This document shows, one piece after another, positions 18,219 to 26,405 of a DNA stretch of 64,000 nucleotides. Position 1 is the first letter of the stretch, and the number at the start of each line of letters is the position of its first letter. Both the position numbers and the translations under genes were made by a program. This DNA is from Paracoccus versutus (GTDB lineage Bacteria > Pseudomonadota > Alphaproteobacteria > Rhodobacterales > Rhodobacteraceae), in assembly GCF_000763885.1 (NCBI RefSeq), contig NZ_JRKO01000006.1, positions 51,275 to 115,274 of the forward strand. The letters are read 5' to 3'. The notes under the pieces were generated by a model. The model searched no databases, was not told the origin of the DNA, and saw only the letters and a program-made list of their open reading frames with translations.

Positions 18219-19361
18219 ATGCTTTACAACGAAGAACACGAGGCCTTCCGCGATGCCATCCGCAAGATGGTGCAAAAGCACGTCGCGCCCATCGTCGCCG
18301 ATCTCGAGGCGACCGACCGCTTTCCCGCCGAGCTTGTCCCGGTCTTCGGCGACATGGGCCTGCTGCAGCTTTGGCTGCCCGAGGAATATGGCGGCCCCGG
18401 CGGCAACCTGACGCTGGTCTGCATCGCCAAGGAAGAGATCGCCAAGGTCTCCCTGGCGGCCTCGACGCTTTGCGCGAACAATTCGATCTCTTTCATCCTG
18501 CCGATCCTGAACCACGGCACCGAGGAACAGAAACGGAAATACCTGCCGCTGGCGGCGGAGGGTCGGCTGATCTCGGCCATCGCGATCACCGAGCCGCAGA
18601 CCGGATCGGACGTGTCGTCGCTGCGCACCCGCGCGGTCCGGGACGGCGACGACTGGGTGATCAACGGACAGAAAAGCTGGATCACCTGGGGGGCGGATGC
18701 GCATTACGCGATGGTCTTTGCCCGGACTTCGGACGAGCCGGGTTCGAAGGGAATCAGCGCCTTCATCGTCGATACCACCACGCCGGGCTTCCGGGTCGGA
18801 AGCAAGGAGCACAAGATGGGCCGGCACGGCTCGCCCAGCCACGAGCTTCTGTTCGAGGACATGCGCGTGCCCGCCGACTGCCTGCTGGGCGAGGAGGGGC
18901 AGGGCTTCATCGCCTGCATGAAGACGCTGGACCTGAACCGCCCGACTATCGCGGCCGGTTCGCTGGGGCTGGCGCAGGGCGCGCTGGACGCGGCCGTGGC
19001 CTACAGCAAGGAACGCCAGCAGTTCGGAAAGCCCGTCGCCCATTTCCAGGGCCTGCAATTCAAGCTGGCCGACATGGCGATCAAGGTCGAGGTGGCGCGC
19101 AACATGCTCTACAACTGCGCGGCCGAGATCGACTCGGGCGATCATTCCCGGCTCAACATGCTGTCCTCGATCACCAAATGCTTCGTCACCGACATGGCGA
19201 TGGAGGTCACGACCGAGGCGGTCCAGGTTCTGGGCGCCTATGGCTACTCGACCGAATTCCCGGTCGAACGCATGATGCGGGATGCGAAGGTCAACCAGAT
19301 CATCGAGGGGACCAACGAGATCCATCGCATGATCATCGCCCGCCGTCTGCTGGCGGCCTGA
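18219..19361 (+). CDS. Acyl-CoA dehydrogenase
   Basis: 380 residues, standard for the family. AITEPQTGSD (FAD/substrate contact) is near 125-135, WITWGADA follows, the C-terminal helical domain carries RQQFGKPVAHFQ, and catalytic base E363 lies in IIEGTNEI. It forms a 2,3-double bond in an acyl-CoA and passes electrons to ETF. AAGGA sits seven bases ahead of the start. It lies 16 bases after the SDR gene and 3 bases before the PrpF-like gene. Confidence 0.93.
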   Translation: MLYNEEHEAFRDAIRKMVQKHVAPIVADLEATDRFPAELVPVFGDMGLLQLWLPEEYGGPGGNLTLVCIAKEEIAKVSLAASTLCANNSISFILPILNHGTEEQKRKYLPLAAEGRLISAIAITEPQTGSDVSSLRTRAVRDGDDWVINGQKSWITWGADAHYAMVFARTSDEPGSKGISAFIVDTTTPGFRVGSKEHKMGRHGSPSHELLFEDMRVPADCLLGEEGQGFIACMKTLDLNRPTIAAGSLGLAQGALDAAVAYSKERQQFGKPVAHFQGLQFKLADMAIKVEVARNMLYNCAAEIDSGDHSRLNMLSSITKCFVTDMAMEVTTEAVQVLGAYGYSTEFPVERMMRDAKVNQIIEGTNEIHRMIIARRLLAA

Positions 19362-19364
19362 GCC

Positions 19365-20477
19365 ATGGCGCTGCGATCCCTTCCCGCGACCTATATGCGC
19401 GGTGGAACCAGCCGGGCGCTGTTCTTCGACCGCGCCGACCTGCCCTTGCTGCAGGGTGACGATACCGCGCCTTGGGACCGGATCTTTTGCGCGGCGATGG
19501 GCAGTCCCGATCCCTGGCAGCGCCAGTTGGACGGGATGGGGGGTGGCATTACCTCGCTCTCCAAGGTGGCGGTGATCGGTCCGCCGACCCATCCTGAAGC
19601 CGATGTCGATTATACCTTCGCGCAGGTCGATGTGACGGCGCCGGTCGTCGGCTATCGTGGCAATTGCGGGAACATCTCCGCCGCCGTGGGGCCTTATGCG
19701 CTGCATCGGGGTCTGGTGAGGGTCGAGGGCGACCGGGCCAGTGTCACGATCCACAACACCAACACGCGCAAGTTGATCCGGGCGCGTTTTCCGGTCGAGG
19801 CCGGCCGGCTTGCGACAGAGGGCGATCTGGCCCTGGATGGGGTCGCGGGAAGTGCGGCGCCGATCGAGCTGTCCTTTCCCGATCCCGGCGGAGCCGCGAC
19901 GGGCCAGGTCTTTCCGACCGGCCTGCGTCAGCAGGAGCTGCAGATCCCCGGGCATGGCTCGGTTCGGGCAACCATGATCGACGTCTGCAATCCGCTGCTG
20001 ATCCTTGAAGCGCCGGATTTCGGGTTGGCCGGGGATGAAAGCGCGGCTGGGCTTGCTTCGGATGCCGGCTTGCTTGTCAGGCTTTCCGAGGCGCGATGCC
20101 TTGCCGCGACGATGATGGGCTTGGTCGAAGCTGCCGAGGTCGCGCGCAGGGAACTGCGAAACTTGCCGCTGGTCGCCGTGATCTCGCGGACCGAGGAGGC
20201 CAATCTTCGCGTCCGCATGTTTTCGTCGGATCAGCCGCATAAAGCGTCGCCGCTAACAGGGGCGATGGGCCTCGCCGCAGCGGCGGCTATTCCGGGGACC
20301 CTGGCGCATGAGACTGCCCAGGTCGCCACAGGGGCGGGAAGCTTCCGCATCGCGCATGTCTCGGGCGTGCTCGAGGTTGCGGCCAGGGGCGAGTTTGACA
20401 TCCCCGAGCCACTGGTCACGGAAACCACCGTGCTGCGAACCGCGCGGGTGCTGATGCAGGGCAGGGTCTTCTATTGA
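19365..20477 (+). CDS. PrpF/4-oxalomesaconate tautomerase-family isomerase
   Basis: 370 residues with the PrpF double-hotdog-like (diaminopimelate epimerase) fold signatures: MRGGTSRALFF near 11-21, GGGITSLSKVAVIG near 58-72 with the conserved lysine, and YRGNCGNISAAVGP near 92-105 with the catalytic cysteine. Members shift double bonds in branched unsaturated di- or tricarboxylates (2-methylaconitate, oxalomesaconate, methylitaconate). Found with a PrpB-type lyase in the same regulon, it points to a methyl-branched polycarboxylate intermediate. No AcnD or methylcitrate synthase is present. Confidence 0.88.
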   Translation: MALRSLPATYMRGGTSRALFFDRADLPLLQGDDTAPWDRIFCAAMGSPDPWQRQLDGMGGGITSLSKVAVIGPPTHPEADVDYTFAQVDVTAPVVGYRGNCGNISAAVGPYALHRGLVRVEGDRASVTIHNTNTRKLIRARFPVEAGRLATEGDLALDGVAGSAAPIELSFPDPGGAATGQVFPTGLRQQELQIPGHGSVRATMIDVCNPLLILEAPDFGLAGDESAAGLASDAGLLVRLSEARCLAATMMGLVEAAEVARRELRNLPLVAVISRTEEANLRVRMFSSDQPHKASPLTGAMGLAAAAAIPGTLAHETAQVATGAGSFRIAHVSGVLEVAARGEFDIPEPLVTETTVLRTARVLMQGRVFY

Positions 20478-20506
20478 GCCTACCCGCCCTTGCGCTACCT
20501 GCATTA

Positions 20507-20522
20507 ATGGTTCATCTTTTGA
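20507..20522. promoter_or_regulatory. Putative GntR operator, site 3 (autoregulatory)
   Basis: ATGGTTCATCTTTTGA lies 44 bases before the regulator start. The left half equals site 1; the right half is degenerate, which would fit weaker self-repression. Confidence 0.5.
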
Positions 20523-20566
20523 AAAACCTGCTTATATGCAGGATGAGATGAGACAGGGATTGCTGC

Positions 20567-21307
20567 ATGTCTGACGCGAGCGACAAACCGTTGGCCACCT
20601 ATGCGCCGGTTCATACGAAACGCGCCTTCGAGGAGGTCACCGATCAGATCCGGGGCCTGATTGCGCGCGGCGCCCTGCGTCCGGGGGACCGCTTGCCTTC
20701 CGAGCGCGAGCTGGCCGAGCAGTTCAGCCTGTCCCGTAATACGGTGCGCGAAGGATTGCGCGCGCTCGAGATCGCCGGGATGCTGGAGTTGCGCAAGGGG
20801 GCGACCGGCGGCGCCTTCGTGCGCGAGGGGCAGGGCGATGCCGTCATTTCCAGCTTCGCCGACCTGTTCATCTTGGGGAAGATCCAGCCCGGACATCTGA
20901 CCGAGGCGCGCCAGATCGTGGCGGTCGCGGTTACGCGGCTGGCCTGTCAACGCGCCAGTGAAGAAGATCTCGACGAGTTGGAGGCGAATTTCGAAGCGAG
21001 CCGCCAAGCCGTCAGCCGGGGCGATTTTTCCGAGCGGACCCGCATCAATCTAGAGTTTCACCGTTTGCTTGCGAAATGCACCCGGAATCCGGTGCTCATT
21101 GTCATCTATGATGCGATGATCGAGATTCAGCGGCAGATGCTGGAAGTGCTGCCGGCAGCACCCAATAGCGCCGTGATGCCTTCGCGTGAACGGCTGCTGG
21201 GTTATTTGCGCGCCCGGGATGAAGACATGGCAGCGCATGAAATGGAAAGCAATCTGCGTCTGTTGCAGCAGCATTATCTGGCCGAGCAGGCCAAAGGCTC
21301 TGCCTGA
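20567..21307 (+). CDS. GntR-family transcriptional regulator, FadR/FCD subfamily
   Basis: 246 residues. The N-terminal winged helix-turn-helix spans about residues 20-85 (LRPGDRLPSERELAEQFSLS, then TVREGLRALEIAGMLE). An all-helical FCD effector domain follows, with metal/ligand-binding histidine in EFHRLLAKC near 165. Such proteins bind a carboxylate or acyl-CoA and leave DNA. The palindromic sites found at six promoters in this locus, one ahead of this gene, make it the probable local repressor or activator (inference). Confidence 0.92.
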   Translation: MSDASDKPLATYAPVHTKRAFEEVTDQIRGLIARGALRPGDRLPSERELAEQFSLSRNTVREGLRALEIAGMLELRKGATGGAFVREGQGDAVISSFADLFILGKIQPGHLTEARQIVAVAVTRLACQRASEEDLDELEANFEASRQAVSRGDFSERTRINLEFHRLLAKCTRNPVLIVIYDAMIEIQRQMLEVLPAAPNSAVMPSRERLLGYLRARDEDMAAHEMESNLRLLQQHYLAEQAKGSA

Positions 21308-21351
21308 AGGCGTCGCAACGCGATGCTTTGACTTTCGGCACGAATGCTGCA

Positions 21352-21367
21352 ATGGTTGAACCTTAGA
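21352..21367. promoter_or_regulatory. Putative GntR operator, site 4
   Basis: ATGGTTGAACCTTAGA lies 17 bases before the metallo-beta-lactamase-fold gene. The left half and centre match site 6 exactly (ATGGTTGAACC). Confidence 0.58.
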
Positions 21368-21383
21368 ACATTCTGAGGTGACC

Positions 21384-22238
21384 ATGGCTTTCCTTGCCGA
21401 GCCCATTCCCCCGCGTCAGATCCCGCTACCTGTCATTCCGGGGGTTTGTCGCATCGTGGCGCCGAATGCCGGTCCGATGACCTATCACGGCACCAACACC
21501 TATCTGATCGACATGCCAGATGGGGTGGTAGTGCTGGATCCGGGTCCAGAGGATGCGCCGCACCTGCGTGCCGTGGCAAAGGCCACCAATGGGCGCGCCA
21601 TGGCCATTCTGCTGTCGCATGGACATGCCGATCATTGTGCCGGGGCGTCGATGCTTGCCGACATGCTCGGTGCTCCCATTCTGGGGCATGAAAGCTTCAC
21701 CTCTCGCGTCGCCTCGATCACCGGACGGTTGCGGCACGGCGACCGGATCGGAGAACTGACCTGCCTGCACACGCCGGGTCATGCCATGGACCATCTGTGT
21801 TTTGCCCTTCCCGGCGGGATCGTCTTCAGCGGCGATCACGTGATGTCATGGTCAAGCAGCGTGGTGCCTTTCCCTTCCGGGGATATGCGCGCCTATCTTG
21901 CCAATCTGGAAATGTTGCGGGATCGGCGGGACCATTTGCTTCTGCCTGGGCACGGACCCGCGGTGCCATCCCCTTCGACTTTCATCGATCAACTAATTGA
22001 TCGCAGGCTGAAGCGTGAGGGGGCGATCATGAAGGCGCTGGGATCGACGAACAGTACGCCGGAAGAGCTTGTCCACCGTCTTTATGAAGGGCGCGCTTCG
22101 CCGGTCTGGCGGGCGGCGTTGCATAATGTGCGTTCGCATCTTGAAAAGCTGCAAGCGGACGGGCGCGTGGTCAGCGTGGAGGACGGTCGTTGGCAGGCGG
22201 TAGCGAGCTCCGAACAGCGCGAAATTTATTGTCTATAG
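21384..22238 (+). CDS. Metallo-beta-lactamase-fold hydrolase
   Basis: 284 residues. The binuclear metal motif HGHADH (H79, H81, D83, H84) is intact, with further metal ligands in HTPGHAMDHLCF, FSGDHVM and LLPGHGP. A C-terminal winged-helix-like segment (about 215-270) is typical of the LACTB2-type thioesterase/hydrolase group. It may hydrolyse an acyl-CoA or a lactone in the pathway. ATG 21384 was preferred over an in-frame GTG two codons earlier because GAGGTG lies just upstream. Its stop codon is part of operator site 5. Confidence 0.88.
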   Translation: MAFLAEPIPPRQIPLPVIPGVCRIVAPNAGPMTYHGTNTYLIDMPDGVVVLDPGPEDAPHLRAVAKATNGRAMAILLSHGHADHCAGASMLADMLGAPILGHESFTSRVASITGRLRHGDRIGELTCLHTPGHAMDHLCFALPGGIVFSGDHVMSWSSSVVPFPSGDMRAYLANLEMLRDRRDHLLLPGHGPAVPSPSTFIDQLIDRRLKREGAIMKALGSTNSTPEELVHRLYEGRASPVWRAALHNVRSHLEKLQADGRVVSVEDGRWQAVASSEQREIYCL

Positions 22239-22251
22239 GTTCAACCATTGA
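22236..22251. promoter_or_regulatory. Putative GntR operator, site 5
   Basis: TAGGTTCAACCATTGA begins with the stop codon of the hydrolase gene and ends 35 bases before the acyl-CoA ligase start. The following ATATG is shared with site 6. Confidence 0.6.
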
Positions 22252-22286
22252 TATGCTACTTGCCAAGTGATTGAAGCGGGGACAGG

Positions 22287-23966
22287 ATGGATACTTACCT
22301 GATGCAGAAACCTGGCCGCGGCCGCTGGGGTGACAAGTTCCTGCGCGCCGAGCGGAAATGGCAAAGTTGGCACATGCAGGACCATGTCGGGCCAGATCGG
22401 CCGTTCCCGCTTGTCCTGGAGGGCAAGGCGCTGCGGCAGGCACATCGGACGGCTCTTCGCTTCGGCGATACGGTGCTCAGCTATGAGCAACTTCACCAGG
22501 GCATCAACCGCTTCGCCAATGGCTTCCTTTCCCTGGGCCTGCGTCCGGGAGAGCGAGTTGCGCTGATGCTGCCCAACTGTCCCGAGGCGCTGTTCTCGTG
22601 GTGGGGGGTGAACCGGATCGGCGGGGTGGACGTGCCAATCAACATATCGCTGCGCGGCGAGGGCCTTGCCTATCAGATCGCGCAGGCGCATTGCGTTGCC
22701 GTGGTGGTCGAGGATACGCTGCTCGAACGGCTGCTGCCGCTTCTGGAGGGGCTTCCGTCGCTGCGGCATGTCATCGTGATGGGGCCTGGGCGGCTTCCAT
22801 CACTGCCTGTCGGATCCGCCATCTCTTTGCACGATCTTGTCTCGCTGTCCGAGGCAACCCCGACCTTCCGCCCCGATTATCGCGACCTTGCCAGCATCAT
22901 CTACACCTCAGGCACCACCGGGCGGTCCAAGGGCGTGATGATCGGCCATAATTACTGGTACGAGATCTCTTCGGAAGCCGTGCGCTATGCCCGCTATACC
23001 GAGGACGACATTCTCTATGGCGGCCTGCCGCTGTTCCACGTCAGCGCCCGGGGCACCACCGTGGGGCCGGCGCTGCTGGCCGATGCCAGCGCGGTGATCG
23101 CCGAACGCTTCTCGGCCAGCCGGATGCTGGACGATTGCCGCCGCTGGGAATGCAGCGTCGCGAAATATATCGGTGGCATCATGCCCATCCTGATGAAGCA
23201 GCCCTGCCGCGACGATGACTGGGACAATCCGCTGCGCCTTGTTGTCGGCGCCGCAGCGCCGGTCGATCTGTTCGATGCCTTCGAAGCGCGGTTCAACACC
23301 CGGATCCTGGAAGGCTATGGCCAGACCGAGGCGACGCTTTGCCTGGTGAACCCGATCGACGCGCGGCGACCCGGATCCTGCGGCAAGCCGATCACCGGCT
23401 GGGACGTGATGATCGCGGATGACGGCGACAACGAATGCCCGCCGGGCGTCGTGGGCGAGATCGTCGCGCGCCCGCAGCGTCCATTCCTCGGCACGATGGG
23501 CTATGATGGCATGGCGGAGGCCACGCTTGCCATGATGCGGAACTATTGGCTGCATACCGGCGACCTGGGATACAAGGATGCCGACGGCTATTTCTTCTTC
23601 GTGGACCGGAAATCCCAAGCGCTGCGGCGGCGGGGCGAGAACATCTCGTCCTTCGAGGTCGAGGCGGTTCTGGACCAGCATCCGGCGGTGCTTGAATCCT
23701 GCGTCGTCGGCGTGCCCTCCGAACTGGGCGAAGAAGAGGTGAAAGCGGTGGTCGTCCTGCGCAAGGGGCAAGAACTCGACCCGGCGCAGCTGATCGACTG
23801 GTGCCGCACGCGTCTCGCCTATTTCGCGATCCCACGTTATGTCGCCCTGCGCCACGCCTTGCCCAAGACCCCCAGCATGCGGGTCGAAAAGCACCGGCTG
23901 AAAGCCGAAGGGGTCACCGCCGATTGCTGGGACCGTGAAAAGGCCGGCATCGTCCTGGAACGATGA
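22287..23966 (+). CDS. AMP-dependent acyl-CoA synthetase/ligase
   Basis: 559 residues, ANL superfamily. P-loop IYTSGTTGRSKG near 205-216, the GYGQTEATLC motif A5 near 350, LHTGDLGYKDADGYFFFVDR near 425-445, and a C-terminal lysine in KTPSMRVEKHRLK. It makes an acyl-CoA from a carboxylic acid, ATP and CoA. It resembles the crotonobetaine/carnitine ligase branch. The regulon therefore has two routes to a CoA ester, this ligase and the class III transferase. Confidence 0.9.
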   Translation: MDTYLMQKPGRGRWGDKFLRAERKWQSWHMQDHVGPDRPFPLVLEGKALRQAHRTALRFGDTVLSYEQLHQGINRFANGFLSLGLRPGERVALMLPNCPEALFSWWGVNRIGGVDVPINISLRGEGLAYQIAQAHCVAVVVEDTLLERLLPLLEGLPSLRHVIVMGPGRLPSLPVGSAISLHDLVSLSEATPTFRPDYRDLASIIYTSGTTGRSKGVMIGHNYWYEISSEAVRYARYTEDDILYGGLPLFHVSARGTTVGPALLADASAVIAERFSASRMLDDCRRWECSVAKYIGGIMPILMKQPCRDDDWDNPLRLVVGAAAPVDLFDAFEARFNTRILEGYGQTEATLCLVNPIDARRPGSCGKPITGWDVMIADDGDNECPPGVVGEIVARPQRPFLGTMGYDGMAEATLAMMRNYWLHTGDLGYKDADGYFFFVDRKSQALRRRGENISSFEVEAVLDQHPAVLESCVVGVPSELGEEEVKAVVVLRKGQELDPAQLIDWCRTRLAYFAIPRYVALRHALPKTPSMRVEKHRLKAEGVTADCWDREKAGIVLER

Positions 23967-24077
23967 TCGGTGCCCCGGCCGTATCGGCACCGGCGAGGGC
24001 CGCTGTTTTGTGCAGTAGAACCCGAGTTTCCTTTCTTCCTTGGGCACAAGAACCTTGACTCGACAGGCATAGGTTAT

Positions 24078-24093
24078 ATGGTTGAACCAATGA
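24078..24093. promoter_or_regulatory. Putative GntR operator, site 6
   Basis: ATGGTTGAACCAATGA is the most symmetrical copy (TGGTT-G-AACCA). It lies 25 bases before the ABC binding-protein start. Confidence 0.68.
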
Positions 24094-24118
24094 TATGCCT
24101 GATAGGGAGGAAACAGGC

Positions 24119-25198
24119 ATGAGAACGGAAATCCGTACTCTGGCTTCGATGGCAATTGCGGCATTGCTGTCGGTCGCAACAACCTTGCAAGCGCAGGAGA
24201 TGCCGGTCCCCGCCGACGAGGCGGCGCTCTACGAGATGGCAAAGTCCGAAGGCAGTCTGGTATGGTATTCGGGCGGGGCGCTCGACACCACCAAGGCCAT
24301 GGCAACGGCCTTTCAGAAGAAATACCCCGGCATCAAGGTCGAGGTCATGCGCCTGCCCGGCGCCTCGCAATACCAGCGCTTCATGGAAGAGGTTGCCGCA
24401 GGTCACGACATCGCGGACATCCTCTGGCTGAGCGATCATCCCAGCATGGTAGCGCTGGTGGATGACGGGATGGTCGCCGAATGGAAGATTCCGACCTATG
24501 ACCGCTTCGATCCCCGCTATCTGATGGGGCAGTCGGCCTATGCGTTCAATCGCGTGGACTCGGTCATCATCTACAACGAGAACCTGGTGTCCGAGGAAGA
24601 GGCTGCGCTGCTGCGGGCGGACTGGCGCAATGTCCTTGATCCGCGCTTCGCCTCGCGCTTTGCTGTGACTTCGGCCAAATGCGGGGCCTGCTACGCGCCG
24701 ATCAGCCTGTTTCTCGATCCGGCCCAGACCAAGACCTATCCCGAGGATTTCCTGGAACAGGTCGGTGCGCAGAAACCGGCGGTCTATGGCGATTTCATCG
24801 CCATGGTCGACCGCGTCGTCGCGGGCGAGAAGGATTTCGCCTATTGGAGCTTCGAGTCCATCGCTGCCACCCGGCGCGCGCAGGGGGCGCCGGTGCGCTG
24901 GGTCTATCCGCAGCCGACGCCGGCTTTCCCCAGCACCTGGATGGCGATTTCGGCCACGGCGCCACATCCGGCCGCGGCCCGGCTTTTCCTGAACTGGATG
25001 GGCAGCGAGGACGGCGCCCTGTCGCTGCAGCGCGACTATTACAGCAAACCCACCCTGCAAGGCGTCGAGGATAGCCGCAGCTTCGTCAGCGAGGACTGGT
25101 ATGAGCCGCCGGCCGAGCTTTACGAGGTCGATTTCGAGAATTGGCCCGAGCGCTACGAGACCGACATGGCCCGCTGGGTCAAGGCGATCCAGCAATAA
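24119..25198 (+). CDS. ABC transporter substrate-binding protein, Fe(III)/polyamine-type family 1
   Basis: 359 residues with a Sec signal peptide and a probable LQAQ cleavage region near residue 27. The mature start (ALYEMAKSEGSLVWYSGG) and the EVMRLPGASQYQRFMEE segment place it among FbpA/AfuA-like family 1 binding proteins. Members bind ferric ions, but also phosphonates, thiamine and various organic anions. AGGGAGG at 24104-24110 supports the start. The GntR-type site upstream links it to organic substrate uptake rather than iron (inference). Confidence 0.87.
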   Translation: MRTEIRTLASMAIAALLSVATTLQAQEMPVPADEAALYEMAKSEGSLVWYSGGALDTTKAMATAFQKKYPGIKVEVMRLPGASQYQRFMEEVAAGHDIADILWLSDHPSMVALVDDGMVAEWKIPTYDRFDPRYLMGQSAYAFNRVDSVIIYNENLVSEEEAALLRADWRNVLDPRFASRFAVTSAKCGACYAPISLFLDPAQTKTYPEDFLEQVGAQKPAVYGDFIAMVDRVVAGEKDFAYWSFESIAATRRAQGAPVRWVYPQPTPAFPSTWMAISATAPHPAAARLFLNWMGSEDGALSLQRDYYSKPTLQGVEDSRSFVSEDWYEPPAELYEVDFENWPERYETDMARWVKAIQQ

Positions 25199-25289
25199 AT
25201 AGGCCACGCGATCCATCCCGACACCGCGCCTCGCGCCGCCGGGATAGGCCGTTCCCCTTTTAACCTGACCAATCAAACGGGATGCGCTC

Positions 25290-26387
25290 ATGTCTGGCAT
25301 CAGCTTGCAGTCGGTTCACAAGTATTATGGCGCCTTTCACGCGGTGAAGGGCATCAACCTCGAGATCGAGGACGGCGAATTCGTCGTGCTGCTGGGCCCG
25401 AGCGGCTGCGGCAAAACCACCACCCTGCGCTGTGTAGCCGGCCTCGAGGGCGTTTCGCAGGGTCGCATCGACTTGGGAATGAAGACCGTCTCGACCGCCG
25501 AACTGTCGATCCCGCCCGAGAAGCGCGACATCGGCATGGTGTTTCAATCCTATGCGATCTGGCCGCACATGACCGTGGCCGAGAACGTGGCCTTCGGCTT
25601 GCGGCTGAAGAAACTTCCCGCGCGGGACATCGCCCGGCGCGTGACCACCGCGCTGCGCCGCGTGGGGCTGGAACATCTGGCCGGGCGCGGGGCAAGCCAG
25701 CTTTCCGGTGGGCAGCAGCAGCGCGTCGCGCTGGCGCGCGCCATCGTGCTCGAACCCAAGGTGCTGCTGTTCGACGAACCGCTCAGCAATCTGGACGCCA
25801 AGCTGCGCGAGCGGATGCGGTTCGAACTGCGCCAGTTGCTGCAGGGGCTGGGCATCACCTCGCTTTACGTCACCCATGACCAGCAAGAGGCGATGGTGGT
25901 CGCCGACCGCATCGTGCTGATGAACGAAGGCCGGATCGAGCAGATCGGCTCGCCCCACGACATCTATTACCGGCCCTCGACGCTTTTCGGGGCAGAGTTC
26001 GTCGGCCTTGCCAACCGGCTGCGCGGGCGGCTGGTTGCCAGCGGCAGCCATAGCCGCGCCCGCCTGGCGAACGGCGAAGAAATTGCCGCGGGCCCGACCA
26101 GCCTGCCGGTCGGAGCCGAGGTCGAGTTGATCGTCCGCCCGGAACTGGTCGAGCTTTCGACGAACAATCCGGGCGGCGAGCATGTGTTCCGCGGCAAGGT
26201 CGAGACCAGCTATTTCCTCGGCAATATCGCCGATCTCTATTTCAGCGTGCTGGGCCAGCAGATGCGCGGACAGCTCAGCCCGCCGAACCGCTGGGAAAGC
26301 GGACAGGAGATCTGGGTCCGCATCGACCCGGCCCATGTCCTCGTCTTCCCGGTTCCCGCGGCGGCCTCGGCCGTCCGGGCCGCCTGA
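25290..26387 (+). CDS. ABC transporter ATP-binding protein (PotA/FbpC type)
   Basis: 365 residues. Walker A GPSGCGKTT at about 37-45, signature LSGGQQQR near 136-143, Walker B LLFDEPLSNLDAKL, H-loop YVTHDQQEA, and a C-terminal TOBE domain (about 280-360). It pairs with the fused permease downstream. Confidence 0.92.
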   Translation: MSGISLQSVHKYYGAFHAVKGINLEIEDGEFVVLLGPSGCGKTTTLRCVAGLEGVSQGRIDLGMKTVSTAELSIPPEKRDIGMVFQSYAIWPHMTVAENVAFGLRLKKLPARDIARRVTTALRRVGLEHLAGRGASQLSGGQQQRVALARAIVLEPKVLLFDEPLSNLDAKLRERMRFELRQLLQGLGITSLYVTHDQQEAMVVADRIVLMNEGRIEQIGSPHDIYYRPSTLFGAEFVGLANRLRGRLVASGSHSRARLANGEEIAAGPTSLPVGAEVELIVRPELVELSTNNPGGEHVFRGKVETSYFLGNIADLYFSVLGQQMRGQLSPPNRWESGQEIWVRIDPAHVLVFPVPAAASAVRAA

Positions 26388-26405
26388 TCCGAAGGAGCAG
26401 CAAAC

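Noticed and set aside
4834..20477. Methylcitrate cycle (propionate catabolism) locus
   Set aside because: Only PrpB-like and PrpF-like genes are present. Methylcitrate synthase, dehydratase and the usual regulator are missing.
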